NCBI RefSeq assembly: GCF_030551255.1
Contig: NZ_CP130630.1
Coordinates: 5,933,501-5,997,500 of the forward strand
DNA from: Streptomyces sp. NL15-2K
GTDB taxonomy: Bacteria; Actinomycetota; Actinomycetes; Streptomycetales; Streptomycetaceae
Reading direction: 5' to 3'
Length of the DNA stretch: 64,000 nucleotides
In this document: one piece after another, positions 7,227 to 16,246 of the stretch
Position numbering within the stretch: the first letter of the stretch is position 1
Layout: each line of letters starts with the position of its first letter
The notes under the pieces: model-generated
Told to the model about the DNA's origin: nothing
The model's input: only the letters and a program-made list of their open reading frames with translations
Database searches by the model: none
Made by a program: the position numbers and the translations under genes

Positions 7227-8360
7227 TCAGGTCACGATCGCCATCTCGTGCGGGGTGGTGTTCAGGCGCCGCCCGCCGGTCTCCGTGCACGTCACCACGT
7301 CCTCGATGCGGACGCCGAAGCGCCCCGGGAGGTAGACGCCGGGCTCGATGGAGAAGCACATGCCGGGGGCGAGGGGCTGCCGCTCGCCCTCCACCAGGTA
7401 CGGCGGCTCGCGCGTGGTGACGCCGATGCCGTGGCCGGTGCGGTGCACGACGTACTCGCCGTAACCCGCGTCCTCGATCACCCCGCGCGCCACCCGGTCG
7501 ATCTCCTCGCAGGGCACGTCGGGACGCACGGCCTCGAAGGCCGCCTGCTGCGCGGCACGGACGATCTCGTGGACCTGCCGCTCCTCGTCCGTCGGCGCCC
7601 CCACGTGGACCGTGCGGGTGGTGTCGGCGCCGTAGCCGTCCTTCAGGCCGGCGAAGTCCAGGACCACCATGTCGCCGACGGCGATCGTGCGCTCGGCCGC
7701 CCGGTGGCGCGGGTTCGCGCCGTTCGGCCCGGAGCCCACGACGGTGAAGTCGACCTGGCTGTGGCCGTGCCGCCGAAGGAGGTGGGCGAGGTCGGCGGCC
7801 AGTTCGGTCTCACGGCGACCGGTGAACCGTACGGAGAGGATCTCCTCGTACACCGCGTCCGCCGCCGCCCCGGCCGCCGCCAGTCGCGCCACCTCGTGCT
7901 CGTCCTTGATCGCCCGCAGCATCGGCAGCGCGGTGGTCAGCGGCCGGTACGTGGCCGACGGCAGCGCCTCCTGGAGGCCGAGCAGGTGCGGCGCCCAGGT
8001 CGAGTCGGAGATGCCGTAGCGGCCGTGCGGGCGCAGCAGCCCCGCCGCCGCGGCGTACGGATCCTGGCCGTGCCCCCAGGCCGATATCCGCAGCGCCCCC
8101 GCGCCCGGCGCCGCCTCCGCGTCCGGGCGCTCCGACGCCGGGACCAGCAGGCGGGGTTCGGAGCCGGCGGCCAGGACGAGCAGGGTGAGGCGCTCGGTGG
8201 GCGTGGCCGGACGGTAGCCGCACAGCCGGAGCAGGTCGGGGCCGGGGGCGATCAGCAGTCCGGTGAGTCCGGTGGCGGCGGCGTCGCGGGCGGCGCGGTC
8301 CATCCGGGCCGCGTAGTCCTGCTCGGTGAAGGCCACCGGGGTGACCGGGGGGTCGGTCAT
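7227..8360 (-). CDS. Xaa-Pro aminopeptidase / Xaa-Pro dipeptidase, M24 family
   Basis: 377-residue metallopeptidase with an N-terminal creatinase-like domain (about 1-160) and a C-terminal pita-bread domain. Five predicted metal ligands are visible: Asp in VVLDFAG, Asp in GADTTRT, His in VHRTGHGIGV, Glu in CFSIEPGVY and Glu in VRIEDVV. It would release an N-terminal residue next to proline using two Mn or Co ions. No signal peptide is seen, so it is cytoplasmic. The ATG at 8360 gives MTDPPVTPVAF. It is followed upstream by a lipoprotein gene on the same strand with a gap of 38 bases, so the two may be co-transcribed. Confidence 0.92.
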   Translation of the reverse strand: MTDPPVTPVAFTEQDYAARMDRAARDAAATGLTGLLIAPGPDLLRLCGYRPATPTERLTLLVLAAGSEPRLLVPASERPDAEAAPGAGALRISAWGHGQDPYAAAAGLLRPHGRYGISDSTWAPHLLGLQEALPSATYRPLTTALPMLRAIKDEHEVARLAAAGAAADAVYEEILSVRFTGRRETELAADLAHLLRRHGHSQVDFTVVGSGPNGANPRHRAAERTIAVGDMVVLDFAGLKDGYGADTTRTVHVGAPTDEERQVHEIVRAAQQAAFEAVRPDVPCEEIDRVARGVIEDAGYGEYVVHRTGHGIGVTTREPPYLVEGERQPLAPGMCFSIEPGVYLPGRFGVRIEDVVTCTETGGRRLNTTPHEMAIVT

Positions 8361-8398
8361 GGTCCTGCCTCGCCGTCGTCCGGGTGTCCGCGCACCGC

Positions 8399-8938
8399 TC
8401 AGTACCGCACCGCCCGCCCCACCACCGCCCGGATGTCGGCGCCCAGCTCGCGCGTGCTGCGGGCCGTGGCCTTCCCGGCCTCGCCGGCCGGGACGTCGGG
8501 GACGGTGACGACGACCACGTCGAGCAGGTTGCCGTGCTGGTCGGTGAAGTCGACCTGGACCGCGAACGACCTGGTCGAGTCGGTGGTGTTGTCGGCGGTG
8601 ACCTCGACCGTGGTGCGCCCGTCGGTGACCGGGGTGCCGAGCCGAACGTCGGCCTTGGCGTCGACGCCGCCCTTGATGTCGTCGAACCTCCGGCCCACCT
8701 CCGCCGTCGCCGACGCGAACGCCTCCGAGGCCTCCGCGGAGAGCGAGGACGCGGCGGCGGTGGCCTCGGCACCGATGGACCGGGCCGCCGAGGCGGCCTT
8801 GCTGACCGTCTCCGAGGGGCTGTCTTCGTCGGTGCAGCCGGTCAGGGCGGTCAGGGCGGTCAGGGCGGTCAGGGCGATGAGGGCGGTCGGGGCGATCCGG
8901 GGTGTGCTCCTCGCCCCGTGCGTACGGTGATCGGCCAT
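8399..8938 (-). CDS. Lipoprotein with C-terminal FxLYD-like domain
   Basis: 179 residues. The start ATG at 8938 has GGAGG at the right distance. The signal peptide is built from repeats (IALTALTALTALTGC) and ends in a lipobox LTGC. An Ala/Ser-rich helical region follows, then a beta domain (TTVEVTADNTTDSTRSFAVQV...LLDVVVVTVPDVPAGEAGKA) like FxLYD/DUF4352 domains of exported lipoproteins. Probably anchored on the outer face of the membrane; role unknown. Confidence 0.8.
   Translation of the reverse strand: MADHRTHGARSTPRIAPTALIALTALTALTALTGCTDEDSPSETVSKAASAARSIGAEATAAASSLSAEASEAFASATAEVGRRFDDIKGGVDAKADVRLGTPVTDGRTTVEVTADNTTDSTRSFAVQVDFTDQHGNLLDVVVVTVPDVPAGEAGKATARSTRELGADIRAVVGRAVRY
8838..8882. 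repeat. 9-bp tandem repeat within a signal-peptide coding region
   Basis: Consecutive GGTCAGGGC-type 9-bp units encode the ALT-ALT-ALT part of the lipoprotein signal sequence. The unit number could vary without frameshift. Confidence 0.6.
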
Positions 8939-9214
8939 GTCGCCTCCGGGAGTCGGTGGGGTGGGTGTGTCCGGTTCCAGTGAAGGTCCGCGTGCGGGCG
9001 ACCGCATGCCGGGCTTCACCCGGACAGCCCCGCCCTCATGGCGAGGGCCCGCGCCGCGCCCGATCGTCGAGGAGTCGAAGGACGAGACGTCGGCGGACGG
9101 CTCACGGCTCACGGCCCAGCTCACGGCTCGCGGCTTACGGATCACGGCTACGGCTTACAGCTCGCGGCTTACGGCTCACGACGCCGCCCGCCCCGGCAGA
9201 GACGGGATACCGCC
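8939..9214. other. Divergent intergenic region with repetitive GGCTCACGGCTTACG array
   Basis: The promoter region between the lipoprotein and the DUF7144 gene. Bases about 9098-9181 consist of degenerate repeats of CGGCTCACGGCTTACGG type. No gene is seen. Confidence 0.5.
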
Positions 9215-9739
9215 ATGACCCAGCAGCCACACGCGGCGCAACCGCCGACCGGAGGGGGCCGGACGCCGACGGGCCGGGAGCAGGCGCCCCGGGCCTGGGA
9301 CGACACCTTCCGGCCGGCCGCTCCCGCGCCCACCGAGGGAGGCACCGGGATGATGCCGGCCGAAGCCGGGTGGGTCGCGGGCGGAGTCGTCTTCGCCGGC
9401 GTGCTGATGCTGATGCACGGCGTCCTGGCCATCTTCCAGGGCATCTCCGCGCTCGCTGAGGACGACGTGTGGGACCGCGTCGGCGACTATGTCTACAAGA
9501 TCAACCTCACTGGTTGGGGCGTGATCCTGATCGTCCTGGGCGCGGTCGTCGCCGCCACCGGCCTGGGCATCCTCAAAGGCGCCGCGTGGGCCCGGATCAC
9601 GGGCATCTTCCTGGCGTCCCTGAGCATGATCGCCCAGTTCCTGTTCCTGCCGTACGCGCCGGTCTGGGCGGCGATCATGATCGCCCTCGACTTCTTCGTG
9701 ATCTGGGCGCTGGCGGTGTACCGGCCGAGGACGGGTTGA
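9215..9739 (+). CDS. DUF7144-like integral membrane protein
   Basis: 174 residues. A Pro/Gln-rich cytoplasmic N-terminus of about 50 residues is followed by four hydrophobic helices: GWVAGGVVFAGVLMLMHGVL, the segment around GWGVILIVLGAVVAATGLGI, ARITGIFLASLSMIAQFLFL and AAIMIALDFFVIWALAVY. This layout matches a family of small Streptomyces vesicle-like membrane proteins. Function unknown. It ends before a strong bidirectional terminator. Confidence 0.78.
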   Translation: MTQQPHAAQPPTGGGRTPTGREQAPRAWDDTFRPAAPAPTEGGTGMMPAEAGWVAGGVVFAGVLMLMHGVLAIFQGISALAEDDVWDRVGDYVYKINLTGWGVILIVLGAVVAATGLGILKGAAWARITGIFLASLSMIAQFLFLPYAPVWAAIMIALDFFVIWALAVYRPRTG

Positions 9740-9795
9740 TCCGGGCCGGGTCTGCCCGGCCGTTCAGGCGTCTGCTCCCCGACCCGGCAGCACAC

Positions 9796-9832
9796 CGCGG
9801 GGGCCGCCCCTGGTGGAGGGGCGGCCCCCGCG
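9796..9832. terminator. Bidirectional terminator
   Basis: Perfect 15-bp GC-rich stem (CGCGGGGGCCGCCCC and its complement) with a 7-base loop between convergent genes ending at 9739 and 9872. Confidence 0.8.
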
Positions 9833-9871
9833 CGCCGCACGTTGATCAGACGCAGCCGAGGAGACTGCGAT

Positions 9872-10243
9872 TTACCTGTGCCCGAGTCCGCCGCTGCCGA
9901 AGGAGCCGCTGGAACCGGGCAGCCAGCGCTTCCGGTGCTGGTCCTTACCTCGTCTGCTTCCGGCGTGGTGGAGCTGATACGGCATGAGCCGTTCCCGCCC
10001 GTCCGGGGGCACCGGAACTTCGTCCGGCTCCCGCGCCTCCCGGACCTCGTGGACCGGGCCGGTCGGGGGCAGCTTGGGCTGCTCCTCCGGGCGGGGATGG
10101 GGCAGCTCCTGGTCCATGGCCTTCATGCCCAATCGCACGGCCCAGATCAAGGCACCGGCGATGAACAGGCCTCCGACAAAGGCGCCGACCACGTTGAGCA
10201 CATCGCTCCCCGCGGCCGCTAGTTCAAACCTCGCCGTACTCAT
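9872..10243 (-). CDS. DUF6479 family membrane protein
   Basis: 123 residues with one membrane helix (VLNVVGAFVGGLFIAGALIWAV) near the N-terminus, then the conserved Pro/Glu-rich tail PRPEEQPKLPPTGPVHEVREAREPDEVP and a basic Gly/Ser-rich end. This arrangement is typical of the DUF6479 family in Streptomyces. Function unknown. The start ATG at 10243 gives MSTARFELAAAG; longer upstream frames look non-coding. Confidence 0.8.
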   Translation of the reverse strand: MSTARFELAAAGSDVLNVVGAFVGGLFIAGALIWAVRLGMKAMDQELPHPRPEEQPKLPPTGPVHEVREAREPDEVPVPPDGRERLMPYQLHHAGSRRGKDQHRKRWLPGSSGSFGSGGLGHR

Positions 10244-10340
10244 GGTCCGATTATCGCCGAAATGCGGCTTTGATGCGCGGTGCGGACGCCTTTTTGATGT
10301 GAGCGCCGCTTTAATGTGACCGCCGCCGGGGCCCGCTTGC

Positions 10341-10556
10341 CTAGAGGGGCCGGCCCAGATTGTTGATGTTGATGTACGGGAGCTGGTCGACCAGGGGCGT
10401 CGCATAGGGCTTGATCGGACCGGCGATGTTTTGCAGCAGGCCGCCGCCCCGCGCGGGGTCGGCGGGCGCGGCGGCCGCCGAGGCGCTGTACGCCGGGAGG
10501 CTCAGGCCGCCGAGGGCAAGAAGCGTGACAGTCGCAATTCGGGATGTCTTTTTCAT
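10341..10556 (-). CDS. Small secreted hypothetical protein
   Basis: 71 residues with a textbook Sec signal peptide (MKKTSRIATVTLLALGGLSLPAYSASA). The mature peptide of about 40 residues ends in VDQLPYININNLGRPL. ATG at 10556 follows a GGGA-type ribosome site. Similar short exported proteins are common in Streptomyces and lack assigned functions. Confidence 0.7.
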   Translation of the reverse strand: MKKTSRIATVTLLALGGLSLPAYSASAAAAPADPARGGGLLQNIAGPIKPYATPLVDQLPYININNLGRPL

Positions 10557-10797
10557 TTCGGGTCCCTTATTGGAGGGGCGGTGTGCACCTGTCGAATCAA
10601 CGCCTCGGGCAGATCTTGGTAACGGTCCGGCGGTCTCGCCCGGCCGACGGTGCGCTGCCAGGGGCGCGGCGATTTTCGGACGTGTTCCGGCTCGGTGAGT
10701 CCGGTTCCGCCTCGCCAGGCAACCCCGACACGGCTCTCACATCTCTCACAGGGTGCTCACATACTCGATCGAGAATGCGTGGGAGACCAGAAAACCG

Positions 10798-12489
10798 ATG
10801 ACCAGTCAGGAACACAGAACTCGCTTAAAGCGCTCGGCACTCGCCGCGGGGGCCGCGCTCACCGTCGTCGTCACGGGGGCCGGGGCCGTTCCCGGGAGCG
10901 GGGCTGCGGCTGCTGAGCGTGCGGCCGGGCAGCCGTCGTTGAAGCTCATCGCCGCGTCCAGCTCCGTGACCATCGACCGGTGGGACGACGCGGGTGTCTT
11001 TCTGGACCTCGGCACGTACGTCACCGTCGACGACGCGCCGCTGGAATTCAAGGTGACGCGGAAGTCGTACAAGGATCCCGTCGTCGCCCAGCAGATCCTT
11101 CGTGACGGGACGCGTACGAAGACCAAGAAGCTGCCTGCCGGGCTGGTGAAGGACTTCTCCGGGCTCCCCGGGTTTCTCGAGGTGTCCATCACGGACGCCG
11201 CCGGTGAGGAAGTGAAGAAGGTCTCCGAGACCTTCTGTCCCAACAACGCCTCCGGGCGGCTTCGTCCCGACGCGCCGGCCACCTCGCACTATCCGGAGGG
11301 CTGTTCCACCAACCCCTGGACGCTGGGCTCGGTGTGGGGCGTCGAGAAGGGGTGGGCGGCCAACTCCGCCAGGGTCGACTGGGAGAACCCGGTGGATCTG
11401 CCCGAGGGTGAGTACACGGCCAAGGTTTCGGTGGCCAAGGTCTACCGGGACCTGTTCGGTATTCCGGATGACCGGCCGACCGTCAAGATGACGGTGCGGG
11501 ACATGCGTGGCGAGGAGGGTGGGCAGGGCCTGGCCTCTTCCATGCGGTCCTCCGCTCACCACGGCAGTGGGCACGACGCCCCCACCGGCTCCGACGCCCA
11601 CTCCACCGGCCACCACTACGGTCCCCGCGGCGCCGACGCTCCTCCCGCGCCCGAGCTGTCCAACGCCCTCGAGGACCGTGGCACGGCCCACCACCTCGGC
11701 GACGGCAAGGGGCACACCGACGGTTCGCGTGTCGCTCCCGCGCTGGAGCCGGCCGCCAAGCGGCCCACCGGCCGGGCGGGCGCTCCCGCCAACGTGCCCA
11801 AGCCCGACCTGCGTTCGCTGCCCGCCTGGGACATCGCCATCACCGACGGCGAGGACGGGGACGTGCCGGGCAAGGACTACCTCGCCTTCGCCGCGAATGT
11901 GTGGAACGCGGGTCCCGCGCCCCTCGTCGTGGACGGGTTCCGCAGTCCCGGCAAGGACCTGATGGACGCGTACCAGTACTTCTACGACGCCGATGGCAAG
12001 CAGGTCGGGTACACGCCCACCGGCACCATGGAGTGGGACCCGCGGGAGGGTCATGAGCACTGGCACTTCACGGACTTCGCCAGCTACCGGCTGCTGAGCG
12101 AGGACCAGACCAAGGAGGTGCGCAGCGGCAAGGAGGCGTTCTGCCTGGCCAACACCGACGCCATCGACTACACGGTGAAGAACGCCAACTGGCACCCGTA
12201 CAACACCGACCTGTCCACCGCCTGCGGTGAGCAGAACTCGATCTCCGTGCGTGAGGTCCTCGACGTCGGCTCCGGTGACACCTACACCCAGTACCGTCCC
12301 GGCCAGTCCTTCGACGTCACCGACCTGCCGAACGGCACGTACTACATCCAGGTGATCGCCAACCCGGAGAAGCGGCTCCAGGAGACGAACACCGACAACA
12401 ACGTCGCCCTGCGCAAGGTCGTTCTGGGCGGTGAGCCCGGTGCCCGGACCGTGAGCGTGCCGCCGCACGAGCTGATCGACGCTCCGTAG
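10798..12489 (+). CDS. Secreted lysyl-oxidase-like copper amine oxidase
   Basis: 563 residues with a signal peptide (about 1-40). The C-terminal half is a lysyl oxidase domain. It shows the copper-binding motif EGHEHWHFTDFASY, paired cysteines, and the closing NGTYYIQVIANPEKRLQETNTDNNVA, as in lysyl oxidases and the S. lividans homologue. It would oxidise primary amines at the cell surface using Cu and a quinone cofactor made from Lys and Tyr. Between the N-terminal beta domain and the catalytic domain lies a His/Gly/Ala-rich linker (about residues 245-330) with many HH and GH pairs, perhaps a metal store. ATG at 10798 fits a GGGAGA ribosome site. Confidence 0.88.
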   Translation: MTSQEHRTRLKRSALAAGAALTVVVTGAGAVPGSGAAAAERAAGQPSLKLIAASSSVTIDRWDDAGVFLDLGTYVTVDDAPLEFKVTRKSYKDPVVAQQILRDGTRTKTKKLPAGLVKDFSGLPGFLEVSITDAAGEEVKKVSETFCPNNASGRLRPDAPATSHYPEGCSTNPWTLGSVWGVEKGWAANSARVDWENPVDLPEGEYTAKVSVAKVYRDLFGIPDDRPTVKMTVRDMRGEEGGQGLASSMRSSAHHGSGHDAPTGSDAHSTGHHYGPRGADAPPAPELSNALEDRGTAHHLGDGKGHTDGSRVAPALEPAAKRPTGRAGAPANVPKPDLRSLPAWDIAITDGEDGDVPGKDYLAFAANVWNAGPAPLVVDGFRSPGKDLMDAYQYFYDADGKQVGYTPTGTMEWDPREGHEHWHFTDFASYRLLSEDQTKEVRSGKEAFCLANTDAIDYTVKNANWHPYNTDLSTACGEQNSISVREVLDVGSGDTYTQYRPGQSFDVTDLPNGTYYIQVIANPEKRLQETNTDNNVALRKVVLGGEPGARTVSVPPHELIDAP

Positions 12490-12516
12490 ACCGTAGGCAG
12501 TAAATCGTAGACAGTA

Positions 12517-12558
12517 AGTGGGCGGGTAGTGCGGCTGGTGCCGCGCTGCCCGCCCACT
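12517..12558. terminator. Bidirectional terminator
   Basis: An 18-bp stem, with two G-U pairs when read as RNA, and a 6-base loop, between the convergent lysyl-oxidase and DUF2079 genes. Confidence 0.75.
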
Positions 12559-12596
12559 CGTGCTCTCGGGGCTCTGGCCTCGGAGCTCGGGAGCCG

Positions 12597-14087
12597 TCAG
12601 GTGCGGTGCTGGAGCACCACCCAGCCCTGCGTGTCGGCGACGACCGCGTACTGGTCCTCCGGGTGGAGTTGGCGGGCGTATTCCTCGACGTCGCGGATGC
12701 CGCCGTCGGTGTTGTCGAGGGCGATGTAGTCGGGGGCGATGCCCCGGGTGTTGCCGAGCCAGAACACGCGGCAGCGGGAGGTGAGGCGGCTGGTCGGGCC
12801 GATGTTGGCCTCCACGGTCGCGTCGTCCGGGATGGTGCGCTTCAGCATGCGTTCGATGGCGGTGACGCGCACGGGTTTCTCGTAGGCGGGGGATTCCGTC
12901 AGCGCGGCGATGGGGAGGGCGGTGGTGAGCGCGAGGGCCGCCGCGGCCACGGCGGTGGGCAGGTGGGACGCGTACGAGCGCAGGCGGGGGCTGGGGCTGC
13001 GGCGGGCGGCGGTGAGGGCGTCGACGAGGGCGAGCGCGACGACGGGCATCAGGACCGCGCTGTAGTGCCAGTCGGTGCCCCAGTAGTGGTCGTCGGCGGA
13101 GACGAAGCGCCAGCCGAGGGTGGGCAGGGCGACCGCGAACAGCGGGGAGCGCAGGGCCAGCAGGCCGCTGGTCGGGATCAGCAGCCAGGCCAGGGTACGG
13201 AGCTTGGTGTCGATGCCGCTGAAGAGGGCGAAGCCGCTGTCGACCTTGTTCCAGTAGTCGTAGTCACCGACGTTGTTGAAGGCCGGGATGACCACGGTGA
13301 GGGTCAGCAGCGTGGCGGCGGCGCCCAGGGCCGCCGCCACGAGGGCGTACCGGGCCGCGCGGGGGGAGGTGCCGCGGGCACGAAGGGCCACGACCACGGC
13401 GATGGCCGCCGCCGTCAGGCCGAGGTCCTCCTTGACGAAGACCAGCGGCAGCGCCCAGAGCAGGGCCCGGCGCCAGCGCTGGGCCAGCACGGCCTCCAGG
13501 GCGAAGGCGATCAGGGGTACGGCGAAGCAGATCTCGTGGAAGTCGAAGTCGACGGCGCGCTGGATGCCCCAGGACAGGCCGTAGGCGATGCCGAGCGCGA
13601 GGCCTGTGCGGCGTCCCAGCAGGTTCGCGGCCGCGCGGGTGACCGGCACGACCGACAGGGCGAACAGCGCGGCCTGGGCGACGAGCAGCGTGATGGGGGA
13701 GGGGAAGAGCCGGTAGAGGGGAGCGAGGAGGGCGGTGACCGGGCTGAAGTGGTCGCCCAGGACGTTCGTGCCCGGGCCTTTCAGGTCGACGACGGGCGCC
13801 TGGAGGTGGGCGTAGGCGCGGATGGCCTGCTCGAAGATGCCCAGGTCCCACGACATGGTCGCCAGATGCTGGAAACGGGAGACGGAGACGGTCGCGTAGG
13901 CGAGGAAGAAGGCGGCCGCGAGGAGGTACGGGTCGCGGCTGCCGGGCGGGTGGGGACGCCGGTCACGTGGGGGGTGCGTGACCGGCGGGGATATGTGGGG
14001 TGCGGGGTCGTGTCCGGTCTGGGTCGGTATCGGTGGCGCCTGTGCGGCCGGCGCGTCCTGCGGCGGGCCAGGGAGAGCCTTGGGCAC
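12597..14087 (-). CDS. DUF2079 polytopic membrane protein
   Basis: 496 residues. A Pro-rich N-terminal tail of about 50 residues is followed by about ten hydrophobic helices. Conserved DUF2079 landmarks are the early TMSWDLGIFEQAIRAYAH and GDHFSPVTALLAPLYRLFPSP, then RAVDFDFHEICFAVP and ALPLVFVKEDLGL. The family is distantly related to membrane glycosyltransferases of the GT-C type, and the DLG and DFDFHE acidic residues face outside. Substrate unknown. Transcribed away from the ABC genes, possibly as a separate unit. Confidence 0.88.
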   Translation of the reverse strand: MPKALPGPPQDAPAAQAPPIPTQTGHDPAPHISPPVTHPPRDRRPHPPGSRDPYLLAAAFFLAYATVSVSRFQHLATMSWDLGIFEQAIRAYAHLQAPVVDLKGPGTNVLGDHFSPVTALLAPLYRLFPSPITLLVAQAALFALSVVPVTRAAANLLGRRTGLALGIAYGLSWGIQRAVDFDFHEICFAVPLIAFALEAVLAQRWRRALLWALPLVFVKEDLGLTAAAIAVVVALRARGTSPRAARYALVAAALGAAATLLTLTVVIPAFNNVGDYDYWNKVDSGFALFSGIDTKLRTLAWLLIPTSGLLALRSPLFAVALPTLGWRFVSADDHYWGTDWHYSAVLMPVVALALVDALTAARRSPSPRLRSYASHLPTAVAAAALALTTALPIAALTESPAYEKPVRVTAIERMLKRTIPDDATVEANIGPTSRLTSRCRVFWLGNTRGIAPDYIALDNTDGGIRDVEEYARQLHPEDQYAVVADTQGWVVLQHRT

Positions 14088-14345
14088 GGGGAGTCCTTAC
14101 GAGCACGGTCTTGCTGGGGAGTCGGGGGGTGGTGAATGAGAGCCTGTGCGCTGGGAGCGTACGCGGGAGCTCGTACGAGCCATTGCGCCCTCCGAGTTTC
14201 CCTCCTCGTGCGGTCGGTCCATGAGCAGCCCTTGTTCAGGTGTGCGGGCGTTCTGCGCCCGCAGGTGACGAGACGGTGGAGACAGTGCCGCGGTTTTTTC
14301 CGTTGCTGTGACGCGCATCACCGCCTCGGGTCGGCTTCGCCACAC

Positions 14346-15185
14346 TCAGTACGCCGTCTTCGCCATCCGCCGCTGCTCGCGCTCCGACAACCGGCTTCCC
14401 GACTCCCGCCGGGCCATCCGCTGGAGCAGCCGCGGGGCCAGCACGAGCCCGGCGACCGCCCACAGTGCGAGCACGCCCGCGACGGTGGTGTGCTGCCACG
14501 CGCCGGACACTTCCAGGGCCTGGGCGCTGTCGGGCAGCAGTGCGGAACGGACGCCCTGGGCGATCCAGCGCAGCGGGAAGAAGGACGCCAGGTTCTGCAA
14601 CCACTCCGGCAGTTTGCGCAGCGGCGAGAACGTTCCGGAGAGGACCATCAGGGCCATCATGGGCAGCATGTAGACGCCCAGGGCCTCCCGTGCGGCGGGC
14701 AGCAGCGATCCGATGGCCGCCCCGATCGGTACGACGGCCACGATGCCGAGGGCGACGACCCAGACGAGCGTGAGCCACTGCTGCGAGGTGTCCGGCAGCC
14801 CGGCCCCGAGCAGCACCCGTCCGCCCAGCAGCAACAGCGCGATGGACACGGTGATGTTGACGAGGACGAAGAGGACCTTGCCGGTCACGTAGGCGGTCAT
14901 CGCGCCCGGTACGCCGCGCAGCCGCAGCAGCGTGCCGTCCTCGCGGTCGCCGAAGAGGAACTGGGGGACGGTCAGCAGGCCGAACATGAAGATCGTGGAG
15001 CCGATGCCGCCGGCCAGGGACAACTGCGTCATGGCGTCGTCGCCGTCCCGCGACTGCCAGTAGGAGACGGCGAGGAAGACCAGCGGCGTCGACAGGTACG
15101 TGTAGATGTCCTTGCGGCTGCGCAGCACCTGGCGCAGCTCGATGGCGCCGCGCGACAGTCCGAGCCGGTAGGGGTTCACGTTCAC
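14346..15185 (-). CDS. ABC-2 type exporter permease
   Basis: 279 residues with six predicted helices of the ABC-2 permease fold. A cytoplasmic N-terminal helix (LSRGAIELRQVLRSRKDIYTYLS) is typical, and the MPMMALMVLSGTFSPLRKLPEWLQNLASFFPLRW segment is the conserved ABC-2 signature region. The GTG start at 15185 overlaps the stop of the ATPase gene (GTGA), so the two are translationally coupled and form one transporter. Drug or lipid export is likely; the substrate is not readable. Confidence 0.9.
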   Translation of the reverse strand: MNVNPYRLGLSRGAIELRQVLRSRKDIYTYLSTPLVFLAVSYWQSRDGDDAMTQLSLAGGIGSTIFMFGLLTVPQFLFGDREDGTLLRLRGVPGAMTAYVTGKVLFVLVNITVSIALLLLGGRVLLGAGLPDTSQQWLTLVWVVALGIVAVVPIGAAIGSLLPAAREALGVYMLPMMALMVLSGTFSPLRKLPEWLQNLASFFPLRWIAQGVRSALLPDSAQALEVSGAWQHTTVAGVLALWAVAGLVLAPRLLQRMARRESGSRLSEREQRRMAKTAY

Positions 15186-16144
15186 GCGGTGGCCTCCTCG
15201 TGGCGGGCGCGGGCCTCCGGCCGTCCCTTCCCGGCCGTTTCCACGGCTGTCTCGTCGCCCTCCGCGACCATCCGAAGGTAGGTGTCCTCCAGCGTCGGAC
15301 GGCGTACCTCCAGGTCGGGGATCGGCCCCCGGAGCTGCTGGTGCAGTTCCCAGACGACCCCCGACGGGTCCGCGGTGAGCCGGCGTTGCGGGACGCCGTC
15401 GGTGTCCGTCCAGGCGACCTCGGAGCGGGTCCGCGCGGCGGCGGCGAGCTCGGCGAGGGTGCCGCAGGCGGTGATGCGGCCGTGCTGCAGGATGCCGATG
15501 CGGTCGGCGAGTTGCTGGGCCTCGCTCATGTCGTGGGTGGTGAGCAGCATCGTCGTACCGAGGCTGTCGCGCAGTTGGCGGATGAGGTCGTGGAAGTCGC
15601 GGCGGGCCTCGGGGTCGAAGCCGGTGGTCGGTTCGTCGAGGAAGAGCAGTTCCGGGCGGCCCACGATGCCCAGGGCGACGTCGAGGCGTCGCCGCTGGCC
15701 GCCCGAGAGGGTGCTCACCTGCTGGGCGGATTGCGGGGTGAGGCCCACCAGGCCGAGCAGCTCGGACGGCTCGAAGGGGCGTGTGTAGTAGCGGGCGAAG
15801 TGGCCCAGCAGGTCGCCGACCCGCCAGCGGCCGTGGTCGCGGTTGGCCTGCAGGACGATGCCGAGGCGGGCCCGCCAGACGGGGTCCTCGCGTGCGGGGT
15901 CCTGGCCCAGGACCTCGGCGTCGCCGCCGGATCGGGAGCGGTAGCCCTCGAGGATCTCGATCGTCGTGCTCTTGCCCGCGCCGTTGGGGCCGAGCAGCGC
16001 GAAGAGTTCGCCCCTGCGGACCTCCAGGTCGAGTCCGCTCAGTACATCGCGGGTGCCGTAGCGCATCCGCAGTCCGCGGACCAGGATCGCCGGTTCCGGA
16101 CTGGAGGCGTGGTCGGCCTCCAGTGCCGTTTCCTGCAAGGTCAT
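15182..16144 (-). CDS. ABC transporter ATP-binding protein (DrrA-like)
   Basis: 320 residues. Walker A GPNGAGKST, signature LSGGQRRR, Walker B ELLFLDEPT and the switch His in LTTHDM are all intact. A C-terminal extension of about 90 residues after the nucleotide-binding domain is typical of DrrA-type exporters. It partners the downstream permease. ATG at 16144 is chosen because GGGGGAACCTG precedes it. The promoter region facing the divergent small membrane gene contains a strong palindrome that may be the target of the nearby winged-helix regulator. Confidence 0.93.
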   Translation of the reverse strand: MTLQETALEADHASSPEPAILVRGLRMRYGTRDVLSGLDLEVRRGELFALLGPNGAGKSTTIEILEGYRSRSGGDAEVLGQDPAREDPVWRARLGIVLQANRDHGRWRVGDLLGHFARYYTRPFEPSELLGLVGLTPQSAQQVSTLSGGQRRRLDVALGIVGRPELLFLDEPTTGFDPEARRDFHDLIRQLRDSLGTTMLLTTHDMSEAQQLADRIGILQHGRITACGTLAELAAAARTRSEVAWTDTDGVPQRRLTADPSGVVWELHQQLRGPIPDLEVRRPTLEDTYLRMVAEGDETAVETAGKGRPEARARHEEATA

Positions 16145-16223
16145 CAGGTTCCCCCTGAGTGCCGTCGTACGGCCGGATCGGCGGCTGGTCATGCCGCCCG
16201 GGCCTGTTCTTGCCGTGAAGGTA

Positions 16224-16246
16224 TTACTTTCCAGGTTGGAAAGTAA
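16224..16246. promoter_or_regulatory. Palindromic operator candidate
   Basis: A perfect inverted repeat TTACTTTCC-N5-GGAAAGTAA lies in the 149-base divergent region between the ABC exporter and the membrane/regulator pair. The position and symmetry fit a dimeric winged-helix repressor, most likely the product of the gene at 16743. Confidence 0.65.
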
